Shown here: piece by piece, positions 17,566-26,330 of the stretch
How positions within the stretch are numbered: the stretch's first letter is position 1
Layout: each line of letters starts with the position of its first letter
Assembly (NCBI GenBank): GCA_046327745.1
Contig: JAXLXV010000008.1
Location: 496,001 to 560,000, forward strand
From: JABAQJ01 sp046327745
GTDB lineage: Bacteria > Gemmatimonadota > Gemmatimonadetes > Gemmatimonadales > Gemmatimonadaceae
Reading direction: 5' to 3'
Length of the DNA: 64,000 nucleotides
Notes under the pieces: model-generated
What the model saw: only the letters and a program-made list of their open reading frames with translations
Databases searched by the model: none
Told to the model about the DNA's origin: nothing
Made by a program: the position numbers and the translations under genes

Positions 17566-18666
17566 TTACCCTTGGTGAGGCACGATGACGGCCTTGGTCA
17601 TTTCCCGACGCTCGATCGCCGACAGTGCGCGCCCAGCGTCGTCGAGCGAAAAGCGAGCGGCGACCATGTCGCGCCACGGGACGCGATCACCGAACCGCGC
17701 GGCGTAACGGACGGCCTTGTGAAAGTGGGAGAAGTCGCAGCCCCAACAGCCAACGAGTTCCACGTGCTTTCGGTTGATCTGGAAGTGCGGATGGATTCGG
17801 ACGTCCCCGTTGTCCGTGTAGTGGCCGGCAATGACCACGCGCCCGCCATCGCGCACGATGTCGAGTCCTTGCGTGACCGCGTCCGGCGCGCCTGACGCCT
17901 CGATCACCACGTCCACGCCGTATCCTCCCGTCAGCCGCACCACCGCGGCGGTCCGTTCTTCGGCCGGCACGTCCAGACCGATGACGTCGGTGGCCCCCAT
18001 CCGCTTCGCGAAGGCAAGCCGCGACGCGGGGTCGCCGATCGCGATGACACGTTCGGCGCCCGACAGCGCGCTAAGCGCGATGGCGGATTGCCCCACTGGA
18101 CCCACGCCAAGCACGGCGACGGTGGATCCAAGTCGCACGCCGCCACGCTCCACCGCATGCGCCGATGTGACCAGTCCGCACCCTCCGCCAATGAATGTCT
18201 CCGGGGCAAGATCGTCCGGCAGATGCAACATCTTCACGCCCGGTTTCATCCACAACGCCTCGGACCAACCGCCAAGGAGGCCATCCGCCACGCCGTAACT
18301 GATCCCATAAACGCGGCGATGCGGGCACCGCGTCGTCTGCTTGGTCACCAGGCAGTGATAGCAATTTCCGCAGGTGCCGTGAACATCAAGGAAGGTGACC
18401 ACCTCGCCGACACGAAATGGACGTCCATCGACCCCCGTCAGGGGCGTCGGCAGCTCCACAATGCGGCCAACAGACACATGTCCCGGGATGAGCGGATACG
18501 GAACACCCGAGAGCTTGCCGTGATGGAGGTGAACGTCCGTGCCGCACACTTCTGAGTACATCACTTGGAGCAGTGCACTCCCCGGTTCAAGCGTCGGAGC
18601 CGGGAGATCTCGGATCTCGATGGCTTGGTGCGGCGCAGGGATTACAGCCGCGCGATAGGTCGTCAT
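17566..18666 (-). CDS. Zinc-dependent medium-chain alcohol dehydrogenase
   Basis: This 366-residue MDR-family oxidoreductase has the catalytic-zinc region SEVCGTDVHLHHG and PGHVSVGR, the structural-zinc cysteine cluster CGNCYHC followed by a fourth cysteine, and the nucleotide-binding AVLGVGPVGQSAI. The conserved GHE is GHV here, so the usual glutamate is missing. Its start overlaps the stop of the FAD subunit gene by ATGA, which suggests that alcohol and aldehyde oxidation are linked: the dehydrogenase could make or remove the aldehyde used by the molybdenum enzyme. The substrate is not identifiable. Confidence 0.85.
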   Translation of the reverse strand: MTTYRAAVIPAPHQAIEIRDLPAPTLEPGSALLQVMYSEVCGTDVHLHHGKLSGVPYPLIPGHVSVGRIVELPTPLTGVDGRPFRVGEVVTFLDVHGTCGNCYHCLVTKQTTRCPHRRVYGISYGVADGLLGGWSEALWMKPGVKMLHLPDDLAPETFIGGGCGLVTSAHAVERGGVRLGSTVAVLGVGPVGQSAIALSALSGAERVIAIGDPASRLAFAKRMGATDVIGLDVPAEERTAAVVRLTGGYGVDVVIEASGAPDAVTQGLDIVRDGGRVVIAGHYTDNGDVRIHPHFQINRKHVELVGCWGCDFSHFHKAVRYAARFGDRVPWRDMVAARFSLDDAGRALSAIERREMTKAVIVPHQG

Positions 18667-19679
18667 GTGGTTGCTGAAAGCTCGGTAATGGCGCGTCGCA
18701 ACAGGGCGAGCGCAATGTCCACCTTGTAACCGTTCTTCGCCAACGGTTGGGCGTCGTACATCGCTCGCTCGGCGAGCGTGTCGATGTCGTCCGCCGAGAG
18801 GGCACCGGAAGTCACGTCCTCTTCAATAGAGGAGCGGATGCGCCACGGGATGGGCGCCACGCCACCGAGAACCAATCGCACCCGATCGTCCGGCCAGCGG
18901 GCGGCCGCGATGGAGACTACTGCAAAGTCCCACGCCTCACGCTGCATCACCTTTTCGAATCGCTGCCTACCCCCCGCGGCGTGTGCCGGCAGCTCAACCG
19001 CACGGACAATCTCCCCTGGCTGCAGCACGTGCTCGAGGTCAATCCGATCCGCCGGCAGTACAAAGAACTCGTCGATCGGTATGCGTCGTTCGCCACTTGC
19101 CGACGTCACGTGCACCGTGGCATCCAGCGCCATCAACGCCACGGCCGCATCGGATGGATGGACGATGTAGCAGGGACCGCCGCCAAAGATCGCGTGATAC
19201 TCATTCTCGCCGTCATGCGCAAAGCAGAACGAACCACCGTGCTTATGGCACGGTAGGCGCTGCCGGAAATACCAACAGCGCGGACGCTGACAAAGGTTGC
19301 CTCCGATGGTCCCCATGTTTCGGATGGCCGGACTGGCAACGGCAGCGCAAGCGCTCGAAAGGGCAGGGAAGGCCTGCTGCACGCGATCGTCGTTTTCGAT
19401 CGTGGACAATCTCGTGGTGGCGCCAATCAGCAACGATCCATCTGCGTTCCATGTCAGGCCCTCGAGCTCTGAGGGCCCGCACAGGTCCACCAGCACACTC
19501 GCGCCAACGACTCGTTCCCTGATGGAGGGCAGCAAGTCCGTACCTCCCGCGAGGGGGCGCGCCCCGGGTGACCGAACCAACGTGACGAGTTCGGCCACCG
19601 TCGCACCCTTCTGGTAGCCGACACCTTCCTCACCCATTTCCGGGACGTTTGAGGCGGGCCATTCCGGCGATATGTTCAT
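18663..19679 (-). CDS. Molybdenum hydroxylase FAD-binding subunit (PaoB/YagS-like)
   Basis: This 338-residue protein is the FAD subunit of a xanthine-oxidase-family enzyme. FAD motifs are LAGGTDLLPSI and ASPAIRNMGTIGGN. The following CQRPRCWYFRQRLPC...GSFCF...GGGPC cysteines match the 4Fe-4S insertion of PaoB (YagS) and 4-hydroxybenzoyl-CoA reductase beta subunits. This makes an aldehyde oxidoreductase more likely than xanthine dehydrogenase. The start at 19679 overlaps the divergent lipoprotein gene; an internal ATG at 19637 would remove the overlap. The partner subunits are 2.6 kb away on the same strand. Confidence 0.85.
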   Translation of the reverse strand: MNISPEWPASNVPEMGEEGVGYQKGATVAELVTLVRSPGARPLAGGTDLLPSIRERVVGASVLVDLCGPSELEGLTWNADGSLLIGATTRLSTIENDDRVQQAFPALSSACAAVASPAIRNMGTIGGNLCQRPRCWYFRQRLPCHKHGGSFCFAHDGENEYHAIFGGGPCYIVHPSDAAVALMALDATVHVTSASGERRIPIDEFFVLPADRIDLEHVLQPGEIVRAVELPAHAAGGRQRFEKVMQREAWDFAVVSIAAARWPDDRVRLVLGGVAPIPWRIRSSIEEDVTSGALSADDIDTLAERAMYDAQPLAKNGYKVDIALALLRRAITELSATT

Positions 19680-20703
19680 GCGCGTGATCTTACCGCGTGG
19701 CACCAGCGTCGCCAATCAGGCTCAGAGGGTTCCGGCGTTTCTGGCCATTGCTGGCGTCGCCGCGCTCTGTGCCTGTTGGGGAACCGGGGGCGACGGAGCG
19801 CCACGAGCGGCTGACGCGGCACCCGATTCCGCCGTTCAGGCCCAGGCGCCCAAACAGACAGTCGTCCCGCCCCCGTTGGAGGATCTGGACCCTCTCGCCG
19901 ACACGATAGCCGGACGCCTGGTGTTCGCGCCCAGCACCCAGACGGATTTCGTCGCCGCCGTTCGCAAGGGACGACTGCTGATGGATGTGGGGCGCGTGGA
20001 CGACAATGTCACCAAAACGCCCGAACGTCTGGCCGCTTTCCGCCGGGCGGTTGCAGCTCGCACGCCATTTGACAGTGGCTCGAGTGTCCGCTTGAAGGGT
20101 CCGTGGGGGGCAGGCGACGCACAGATCGCCGGGTTCGATTCGTATGCGGGTCGCATCGTCGGCGTGCTCCGCGCCGGTCCGGGGATCGACTCGTCCATCC
20201 AGGCGAGTGATTCCGCGGTGGTCCTCGCGGAACGCGCGGGCACTGGAGCCGATCCTAACGAGTCATCTTGTGACCGCGCGTGGAATGACGCGTTGCGCGC
20301 CCGCGCGGTCGCCGTGCGCGATTCTCTCGAGCGGGTGCTTCGCACCGGTGAGCAACCCGTCTATCCGCGATTGATCAAGTCGCTTCACACCCGGCGATCC
20401 ATGCTCCGCGGGTGCTTCCCCGATGCCAACGTGATGGTGGCCGTGTCGCTCTACGGCGGGGACTATGAATGGGTGCGCGAGAAGGTGGTTCTTCTGACTA
20501 TGGCAGGCTCCGTTCGAAGCGTGCCGGTGAAAGATCTGCGGCTTCGTGCTCACGACTTTCTGGATGCCTTCGATGCCGATGGGAACGGCGTCGACGATGT
20601 CGGAGGCCGAGGATATACGACGCGTGGCGGCGCCCACGTTGTCCTACGATGGGTGGAGAATCGGCTGGAACGAGTCACGGCCGGCTTTGCCTGGGAACGT
20701 TGA
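19678..20703 (+). CDS. Hypothetical lipoprotein, 341 aa
   Basis: The protein begins with a lipoprotein signal (FLAIAGVAALCAC, lipobox LCAC), so it is probably anchored in the cell envelope. The mature part has an acidic, Pro/Ala-rich linker and then no domain I recognise. Near the C-terminus, DAFDADGNGVDDVGG reads like a calcium-binding DxDxNG loop. Its 5' end overlaps that of the divergent FAD-subunit gene. The start among codons at 19672, 19678 and 19684 cannot be settled. Confidence 0.6.
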   Translation: MRVILPRGTSVANQAQRVPAFLAIAGVAALCACWGTGGDGAPRAADAAPDSAVQAQAPKQTVVPPPLEDLDPLADTIAGRLVFAPSTQTDFVAAVRKGRLLMDVGRVDDNVTKTPERLAAFRRAVAARTPFDSGSSVRLKGPWGAGDAQIAGFDSYAGRIVGVLRAGPGIDSSIQASDSAVVLAERAGTGADPNESSCDRAWNDALRARAVAVRDSLERVLRTGEQPVYPRLIKSLHTRRSMLRGCFPDANVMVAVSLYGGDYEWVREKVVLLTMAGSVRSVPVKDLRLRAHDFLDAFDADGNGVDDVGGRGYTTRGGAHVVLRWVENRLERVTAGFAWER

Positions 20704-20758
20704 CGGCACACCGGTGGACCGCGTGTGCCGTCTGTCGACTCCGTCGCTCGTTGGGCGC

Positions 20759-21232
20759 CTAACGTATCGGATAGAACGCCACGATCCGAAAACCAAATTC
20801 CTCGTCCACGACGCGCTGTTCGTAGTCGATGAACACGTCGCGCGGAAAGCCGTAGCTCGAGTTGTACCGTGCGTCGATCGAGTACGCATTGCGTGTCAGG
20901 GCGTCGTCGATCAGCTGGAACAGTCCGTCGATGTCCCGGTATTGCAGGGCGAGGTCGGTGGCCAGCGGTGTTCCCGTGTCCGCGTACCGTACCGCCACCA
21001 CGCGGTCGTCGCGCACCGACACTTCGACGGGGATGCCTTCCGTGACGCAGTAGCAATCGTGAACGATGATGTAGTCGTAACTCGTGTACCCGGCGCTGAT
21101 CCAGCGCTCCCAGTAGTAGGAGAGATCACTGGACTCGTGCTGCAGGGGATCGACGATCCCGCATCCACCAAGGCCCAGGGTCGCGGCGACGGACATCATT
21201 CGGACAAACCTGAATGACCACATTCGCGACAT
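20759..21232 (-). CDS. DUF6174-like lipoprotein
   Basis: This 157-residue lipoprotein has the signal MSRMWSFRFVRMMSVAATLGLGGC. The mature part (YYWERWISAGYTSYDYIIVHDCYC, then VSVRDDRVVAVRY and DGLFQLIDDAL) matches the DUF6174 pattern of small secreted proteins of unknown function. The start at 21232 is fixed by GGAGGAA four bases upstream (21237-21243); a longer frame to 21454 has no such site. Its stop codon lies inside a GCCTAACG copy. The 5' end overlaps the divergent peptidase frame. Confidence 0.75.
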   Translation of the reverse strand: MSRMWSFRFVRMMSVAATLGLGGCGIVDPLQHESSDLSYYWERWISAGYTSYDYIIVHDCYCVTEGIPVEVSVRDDRVVAVRYADTGTPLATDLALQYRDIDGLFQLIDDALTRNAYSIDARYNSSYGFPRDVFIDYEQRVVDEEFGFRIVAFYPIR

Positions 21233-21963
21233 GTTCTTCCTCCAAGCGTAACAAGTGGGGTTTGCAAACTCCCGACGGTGACGGCATATCGCAGCCAGCG
21301 TGCCGCGGCTCCAACGCGGCAGCCGCACCGTCCCCTGTCCGTCGTCATCTGCACCGCGCGTGTCGCATCTTCGTGTCGGTGCTGGTGATCGGCGGTTGCC
21401 ATCATGCCCCACCCTCACCAGAACCCACCCCCGATCGCGGACCTGACGCCCCAACGTCGGCGCCCATTCCAGCGGCCGTGTCGCCCGACGAGGACGACGT
21501 CGCGTCCACTCTCGGGGCCAAACATCTCATGGTGCCAGTGGAGGGTGTGACACCAGAGAAGGTGCCCGACACCTACAACGCGCCGCGCGCGGCCGGCGCG
21601 CATCGCGCTCTGGATATCCTAGCCCCGCGCGGAACGCCGGTCCTCGCCGCCGATGCCGGACGCGTGTATCGCCTCCGCTCCAATCCCAACGGCGGCACGA
21701 CGATCTACGCAACGGACCAGAGCGAACAGTTCATCTATTACTACGCGCACCTGGATCGCTACCGCGAAGGCCTGGCCGAGGGAGACGCCCTCGAAGCGGG
21801 CGACGTGATCGGCTATGTTGGCACCACGGGTAACGCACCACCCAACGTACCCCACCTGCATTTCCAGATCATGCGCTTCCGCCATGACGGCCGGTATTGG
21901 GACGGTGAACCGATCAATCCCCACGCCTACTTGGTGCGGCGTGGTACGAGGCGAATGCCATGA
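21214..21963 (+). CDS. M23-family metallopeptidase, secreted
   Basis: This is a LytM/M23 zinc peptidase of about 249 residues that probably cuts peptidoglycan cross-links. The metal-binding motifs are HRALDI (HxxxD) and PHLHFQI (HxH), with RGTPVLAADAGRVY between them typical of the family. A hydrophobic stretch with lipobox IGGC (FVSVLVIGGC) shows it is exported, probably as a lipoprotein. The real start is unclear: the ATG at 21214 overlaps the 5' end of the divergent DUF6174 gene and has no ribosome site, and a TTG at 21262 is an alternative. It overlaps yhbY by ATGA. Confidence 0.8.
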   Translation: MTTFATCSSSKRNKWGLQTPDGDGISQPACRGSNAAAAPSPVRRHLHRACRIFVSVLVIGGCHHAPPSPEPTPDRGPDAPTSAPIPAAVSPDEDDVASTLGAKHLMVPVEGVTPEKVPDTYNAPRAAGAHRALDILAPRGTPVLAADAGRVYRLRSNPNGGTTIYATDQSEQFIYYYAHLDRYREGLAEGDALEAGDVIGYVGTTGNAPPNVPHLHFQIMRFRHDGRYWDGEPINPHAYLVRRGTRRMP

Positions 21964-22265
21964 AAGGAAGCGAGCGTGCTGAATTGCGCGCCGAAGCGCA
22001 TCACCTGAAGCCCGGCCTACACGTGGGCCACGCCGGGATCACCGACGCCGTCGTGCAGTCGCTGGACGACGTGTTGCGGACGCACGAGCTGGTCAAGTGT
22101 CAGGTGGCCAAGGGCGGCACGCTGAAGGCGAAGGAGGCGGCGGCGGGGCTGGCGCCCCGCGTCCAAGCCGACGTGGTGCAGGTGATCGGCCGCACCTTCA
22201 CCCTCTATCGCCACAATCCCGAGCTGCACAAGAAGGCCGGCCAGCTTCCACCTTGGAAGCGTTGA
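21960..22265 (+). CDS. yhbY: YhbY-family (CRM domain) RNA-binding protein
   Basis: This 101-residue protein is a single CRM domain, the kind bound to the large ribosomal subunit precursor in bacteria. Visible marks are LKPGLHVGHAGITDAVVQSLDDVL, ELVKCQV and VQVIGRTFTLYRHN, with the GxxG-like loop of the family. The length is normal. The start overlaps the peptidase stop by ATGA. Directly after the stop, two inverted motif copies form a hairpin shared with the convergent gene. Confidence 0.88.
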   Translation: MKGSERAELRAEAHHLKPGLHVGHAGITDAVVQSLDDVLRTHELVKCQVAKGGTLKAKEAAAGLAPRVQADVVQVIGRTFTLYRHNPELHKKAGQLPPWKR

Positions 22266-22266
22266 A

Positions 22267-22285
22267 CCTAACGGAAGGCGTTAGG
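22267..22285. terminator. Hairpin formed by inverted CCTAACG copies
   Basis: CCTAACG (22267-22273) and CGTTAGG (22279-22285) pair perfectly around GAAGG between the convergent yhbY and molybdopterin-subunit genes. The right arm also contains the stop codon of the minus-strand gene. There is no T-run, but the position suits a bidirectional end signal. Confidence 0.55.
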
Positions 22286-24617
22286 CGTATGCGGCCCGAA
22301 TAGCCTCGAGCACGCGTCGCGGTGTCAACGGCAGCACATTCACCTCGACGCCTAACGCGTTGGCGACGGCATTGGCGATGGCCGGTGCCGTGGGAATGAT
22401 CGGCGGTTCGGCCAAGCCGCGGGCCCCAATGGGATTCGCCGTCGGGTCGGGAAGGTCCAGACACGTGGCATCGATCGACGGGATGTCACCCATGGTGGGG
22501 ACCTTGTACTCGTGCATCCCCGGATTGAGCGGAATCCCCGTCGCTGCATCCAGCACCCGATCCTCGAACAGGGCGAACCCAAGCCCCTGAATGATGCCGC
22601 CCTCCAGTTGGCTTTGCGCTAAGAGGGGATTGATGATCCGTCCGGCGTCGTGCACCGCGACAAGACGAATCACTCGCACGTGACCGGTTTCGGCGTCGAC
22701 CTCCACCTCGGCGAACTGCGCACCGACGCTGACCAGCCCCACGGCTCGCGGGTTGGGTCCGCGGCTCCCCTGACCCATGATCATCACGTTGCCCAATTTC
22801 TTGGTGACCTCGGCGAAGGATAGGGCGCGGGCTCCATCGCGGGTGGTGATCATGCTCTGACGGGCGATCAGGTCGTCGGGATGGCATTCCAGCATTTCCG
22901 CTGCCGCCTCACGCAATCGCCGTTGCGCGTCCTCCCCCGCGGCCCGAATGGCCGGCCCCACCGAGGCCGTGGTCATGGAGCCCCAGGAATTTCCGGCGTA
23001 CGGGGTGCGCTCCGTGTCACCCAGGATCACGCGAACATCCTGGAACCGTGCACCTAACGATTCAGCGCCAATCTGCGCCAGGATCGTGCGCGCGCCCGTG
23101 CCCAGGTCCTGGGTGCCGCTCAGGACGTCGGCGGTACCGTCGGAGTTGACGCGCATTGTGGCATATGCCGGGGGGCCGCCCCCTGCTCCCCAGATTTGTG
23201 CCGCGCATCCCACGCCCCGCAATCGACGTCCGCCGCCGGCGGCGTCGCCACTCCGCGACTCCGAGGAGAACGTCCAACCGAAACGCCTCGACCCTTCGTC
23301 CAAACAGCGTCCCAACGCGTCTACCGAATATGGCCGCTGCTTTTCCTGGTCGCGGCCGGGGACGTTTTGGCGGCGCAGCTGCAACGGATCGAGCTGAAGT
23401 GCAGCCGCCAGCGTGTCCATGGCGCGCTCTAAGGCAAAGGCGCCTTCTACATGACCCGGTGCGCGGAACGCTGCCATCGCCTGCGAGTGGACCCAGGCAA
23501 ATACATCGGTTGTCCGCACGTTCGGGCAAGCATAGAGCTCATGAAAGATCGCCGTCGGTGAGGCTTCCCACCCGCCGATGCCCATGGAGACATCCGATTC
23601 GCCGACGATAGCTGTGAGCGTGCCGTCTGTTCGCGCGCCGATCGTGATGCGCAGACGAGCTTCAGGACGATGTCCGGAGTCGACCTGCTCTCCATATCGG
23701 TCCAACACGCAGCGTACTGGCCGGCCGGTGCGACGTGCCAGATGCACGGCGGCAAAGGTATACGCACCCGCGTTGTTCTTGGCGCCAAATCCGCCGCCCA
23801 TGTGATCCTTCAACACGCGGACAGATGAACGCGGAAGATTGAACGCGTTGGCAATTTCGTCGCGCACCCGAAACACGCCCTGTGTCGATTCCCAGACGGT
23901 CAGGCGATCGCCGTCCCACTCGGCCACCGCGCCATGCGGTTCCATCGAGGTGTGGAGCGCTGAGGGCGTGCGATACTCACGGCGGATGACAACGTCTGCC
24001 GCTTGGAGTCCAGCCTCCACGTTGCCGCGTTCAACCACGTTAGGCGATCCCTTCGACACGTTGCCCGACGCGCGAACCACAGGAGCCCCGTCGGCGACGG
24101 CATCGGAGAATGTCACGGCGTGCGGTTTGCGGTCGAACTGCGCCGATTGCATCAACCGTGCGGCAGCGGCGCGCGCGGCGGCCAGGGATTCCGCACAAAC
24201 AGCTGCAATCGGTTGCCCTACATAGGAGATGTTGCGGTCGAACAGCACAGTGCCGGCAACCCTGATCTTCGGTACATCCTCCTGACCGATCACGTCGATG
24301 ACCGACGGGTCCTTGCGCGCGCCGGCTATGTCGAGGGACGCGAGCGTCCCGGCAGGGACGGGAGAACGAAGCAAGACGGCGTACAGCATGCCCGGTCGCA
24401 CAACGTCCGCGGTGTATCGCGCTCGTCCGGTGACCTTCTCACGAGCATCCACTCGCGGAATGGGTTGGCCGACGATGCTTAGCGAGGCATCCGCATTCCA
24501 GGGCGCCAGTTCTTCGTCGGGAAGCTCGACGATTTTTGTCTCTTCGCGCCCTTCGACCTCGACGATCGTCGTGACGAATCGCTTGCGAGGTCCGGGGGTG
24601 TCGGAGGGCGCGCTCAT
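22281..24617 (-). CDS. Molybdenum hydroxylase, molybdopterin-binding subunit (PaoC/YagR-like)
   Basis: This catalytic subunit has about 778 residues. The order of segments is typical: an a/b hammerhead domain (GRARYTADVVRPGML), the glutamine-containing VWESTQGVF, the GGGFGAKNNAGAY loop, the AFRAPGHVEGAFALE segment and the active-site glutamate in RGLAEPPIIPTAPAI. These residues place molybdopterin cytosine dinucleotide and perform hydride abstraction in the xanthine oxidase family. The ATG at 24617 overlaps the 2Fe-2S subunit stop. Together with the FAD subunit at 18663 it should form an aldehyde oxidoreductase. Its TAA stop lies in a motif copy. Confidence 0.88.
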   Translation of the reverse strand: MSAPSDTPGPRKRFVTTIVEVEGREETKIVELPDEELAPWNADASLSIVGQPIPRVDAREKVTGRARYTADVVRPGMLYAVLLRSPVPAGTLASLDIAGARKDPSVIDVIGQEDVPKIRVAGTVLFDRNISYVGQPIAAVCAESLAAARAAAARLMQSAQFDRKPHAVTFSDAVADGAPVVRASGNVSKGSPNVVERGNVEAGLQAADVVIRREYRTPSALHTSMEPHGAVAEWDGDRLTVWESTQGVFRVRDEIANAFNLPRSSVRVLKDHMGGGFGAKNNAGAYTFAAVHLARRTGRPVRCVLDRYGEQVDSGHRPEARLRITIGARTDGTLTAIVGESDVSMGIGGWEASPTAIFHELYACPNVRTTDVFAWVHSQAMAAFRAPGHVEGAFALERAMDTLAAALQLDPLQLRRQNVPGRDQEKQRPYSVDALGRCLDEGSRRFGWTFSSESRSGDAAGGGRRLRGVGCAAQIWGAGGGPPAYATMRVNSDGTADVLSGTQDLGTGARTILAQIGAESLGARFQDVRVILGDTERTPYAGNSWGSMTTASVGPAIRAAGEDAQRRLREAAAEMLECHPDDLIARQSMITTRDGARALSFAEVTKKLGNVMIMGQGSRGPNPRAVGLVSVGAQFAEVEVDAETGHVRVIRLVAVHDAGRIINPLLAQSQLEGGIIQGLGFALFEDRVLDAATGIPLNPGMHEYKVPTMGDIPSIDATCLDLPDPTANPIGARGLAEPPIIPTAPAIANAVANALGVEVNVLPLTPRRVLEAIRAAYA

Positions 24618-25078
24618 GAGGGGATTTGGCCCGTGGCAGCGAGCGAACGAATGGCAGCGGCAATCTTCGGGTAGGTGCCGCATCGGCACAGGTTCCCACC
24701 CATCGCGCGCGCAATCGCCTGGTCGTCGGGCGCCGGATTCTCAGCGAGCAGGGCCACCGCCGAGATGACCTGCCCGGGCGTGCAAAAGCCGCATTGCACC
24801 GCGTCGTGATCAATAAACGCCTGCTGTACGGGGTGCAGGCTTCCCTCTGCGGCGACCCCCTCGATCGTGACGACCTGACGACCTTCGCACCGGCTCGTTA
24901 GGGTGAGGCACGCGTATACTGGGACGCCGTCGATCAGCACCGAACACGCCCCGCATTCTCCGCGCTCGCAGGGCACTTTGGTGCCGAGCAGGTGCAGACG
25001 GTCGCGCAGCGTGGTCGCCAGAGATTCCAGAGGCGCTGGGTCGATCTCCCGTGTGCGCCCATTAATCGTGACTTGCAT
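24614..25078 (-). CDS. Molybdenum hydroxylase, 2Fe-2S subunit (PaoA/CoxS-like)
   Basis: This 154-residue small subunit carries two 2Fe-2S clusters. The plant-type ferredoxin motif is CERGECGACSVLIDG with a fourth cysteine in YACL, and the helical domain motif is CGFCTPG...CRCGTYPKI. The protein begins directly with the ferredoxin domain and lacks the Tat-signal extension of E. coli PaoA, so the complex is probably cytoplasmic. It heads the operon with the molybdopterin subunit. The 123-base upstream gap is shared with the divergent 7Fe ferredoxin gene. Confidence 0.92.
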   Translation of the reverse strand: MQVTINGRTREIDPAPLESLATTLRDRLHLLGTKVPCERGECGACSVLIDGVPVYACLTLTSRCEGRQVVTIEGVAAEGSLHPVQQAFIDHDAVQCGFCTPGQVISAVALLAENPAPDDQAIARAMGGNLCRCGTYPKIAAAIRSLAATGQIPS

Positions 25079-25201
25079 ACTCGGTGAATCTTCCTTTGGG
25101 GTGGACGCTGTCCAGCGCTGGTTTCGGACGCCCTTTTCCGCGCCCTTTCGGTTAGTATCTTTCCCCCGTCAACTTTCGTCTTCCGCCCTCCCGAGCACAC
25201 T

Positions 25202-25465
25202 ATGCCGTACGTCATCACGGAAGCCTGCATCGGCGTTAAGGACAAGTCCTGCGTCGACGTTTGTCCAGTCGACTGCATTTATGAAGGAGAGCAGCAGCTC
25301 TTCATTCATCCCGATGAGTGCATTGATTGCGGCGCGTGCGAGCCGGAATGTCCGGTGACGGCGATTTTCCCCGAAGAAGATGTGCCCGCGAACATGCGCC
25401 AGTACGTCCAGATCAATCGGGACGTCTTCAAGCAAAATCCGCCGCCGGGTCGCCCAACGCGCTAG
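25202..25465 (+). CDS. fdxA: 7Fe ferredoxin (3Fe-4S plus 4Fe-4S)
   Basis: This 87-residue electron carrier has the first-cluster spacing C-x7-C-x3-CPVDC, with the gap of seven that gives a 3Fe-4S cluster, followed by CIDCGACEPECP for the 4Fe-4S cluster. The pattern is that of FdxA and Azotobacter ferredoxin I. The C-terminus lacks the long FdI extension. The gene is divergent from the molybdenum hydroxylase genes and could take electrons from them, although FdxA proteins are general carriers. A strong bidirectional hairpin follows the gene. Confidence 0.93.
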   Translation: MPYVITEACIGVKDKSCVDVCPVDCIYEGEQQLFIHPDECIDCGACEPECPVTAIFPEEDVPANMRQYVQINRDVFKQNPPPGRPTR

Positions 25466-25490
25466 CGCACGCGGGACGCGAAGATCAGGT

Positions 25491-25520
25491 GCGGCCGGTG
25501 GAGGCAAGTCCACCGGCCGC
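25491..25520. terminator. Bidirectional terminator hairpin
   Basis: A perfect 12-bp stem, GCGGCCGGTGGA (25491-25502) with its complement (25509-25520), has a GGCAAG loop. It lies between the convergent ferredoxin and hydrolase genes. On the plus strand it is followed by TTGTCGTT, a weak U-tract. Confidence 0.75.
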
Positions 25521-25535
25521 TTGTCGTTGAGGGAG

Positions 25536-26330
25536 TTAAGCGAGCGTGAGCGTCGCCAGGAACTCGCTCATGACATGGTTGAATGCCGCTGGACGTTCCA
25601 GGTTGCTCAAATGCCCAGCGCCGCAGATCGTCTCCAGTGAGCTGCCACGGATCATCTGGTGCATAGCCTGCGATTCGGCGACCGGTGTCAGGGCGTCCTC
25701 GTCGCCAACCACGATGAGCGTCGGAACATCGACGGTGGCCAGTGTGGCAGCGGAGTCGGGTCGCTGCTTCAAGGCGCCCAGAGCGCCGATTACGCCGTCG
25801 ACCGGTGCGGACGAGAGCATGCTGTGAACGCTCTCAACGACCTCCGGCGCCCGGGATTTCGTTCCCTCGCCGACCATGGATCCGATCATGGCGTCAGCGA
25901 CCGCGGCGCTGCCTCGCTCCTTGGCCAGGGCAATCATGTCGTCACGTTTTCCGCGACCCTCAGGCGAATCGGCGCCAGCCCGCGTGTCGACGAGTGCCAG
26001 TGCTCGCACCCTGGCCTTGTGTCGCCGCCACATCGCCATCGCCACATAGCCGCCCATCGAGAGTCCGACGATCACCGCACGGTCCAGACGCAGCACGTCC
26101 ATGAGCGAGACCACGTCGTCGGCGTACTGATCCATGGAATAGGGGGGCGTGACCGTCGACTCCCCGAATCCACGAAGGTCGGGTGCGATGCATCGCGCCC
26201 GGTCCACGAGGCCGTGCGCCTGCGGGGCCCATAACGAGCGATTGAGCGGGAATCCGTGCACGAAAACCACCGGGACTCCCGTCCCGATGTCGTCATATCC
26301 CGTCTCGAGATTCTGGCACAGTGCGATCAT
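25536..26330 (-). CDS. Alpha/beta hydrolase
   Basis: This 264-residue alpha/beta hydrolase has the oxyanion region VVFVHGFPLNRSLW, the nucleophile elbow GLSMGGYVA (serine), the acid in VVGDEDALTP and the catalytic histidine in CGAGHLSNLE. It is close to 3-oxoadipate enol-lactonase and BioH-like esterases; the substrate is not clear. The ATG at 26330 is used because the frame upstream to 26987 overlaps the divergent RNase D gene and is not conserved. Two CTAAC sequences, one a full motif copy, lie just upstream of the start. Confidence 0.8.
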   Translation of the reverse strand: MIALCQNLETGYDDIGTGVPVVFVHGFPLNRSLWAPQAHGLVDRARCIAPDLRGFGESTVTPPYSMDQYADDVVSLMDVLRLDRAVIVGLSMGGYVAMAMWRRHKARVRALALVDTRAGADSPEGRGKRDDMIALAKERGSAAVADAMIGSMVGEGTKSRAPEVVESVHSMLSSAPVDGVIGALGALKQRPDSAATLATVDVPTLIVVGDEDALTPVAESQAMHQMIRGSSLETICGAGHLSNLERPAAFNHVMSEFLATLTLA

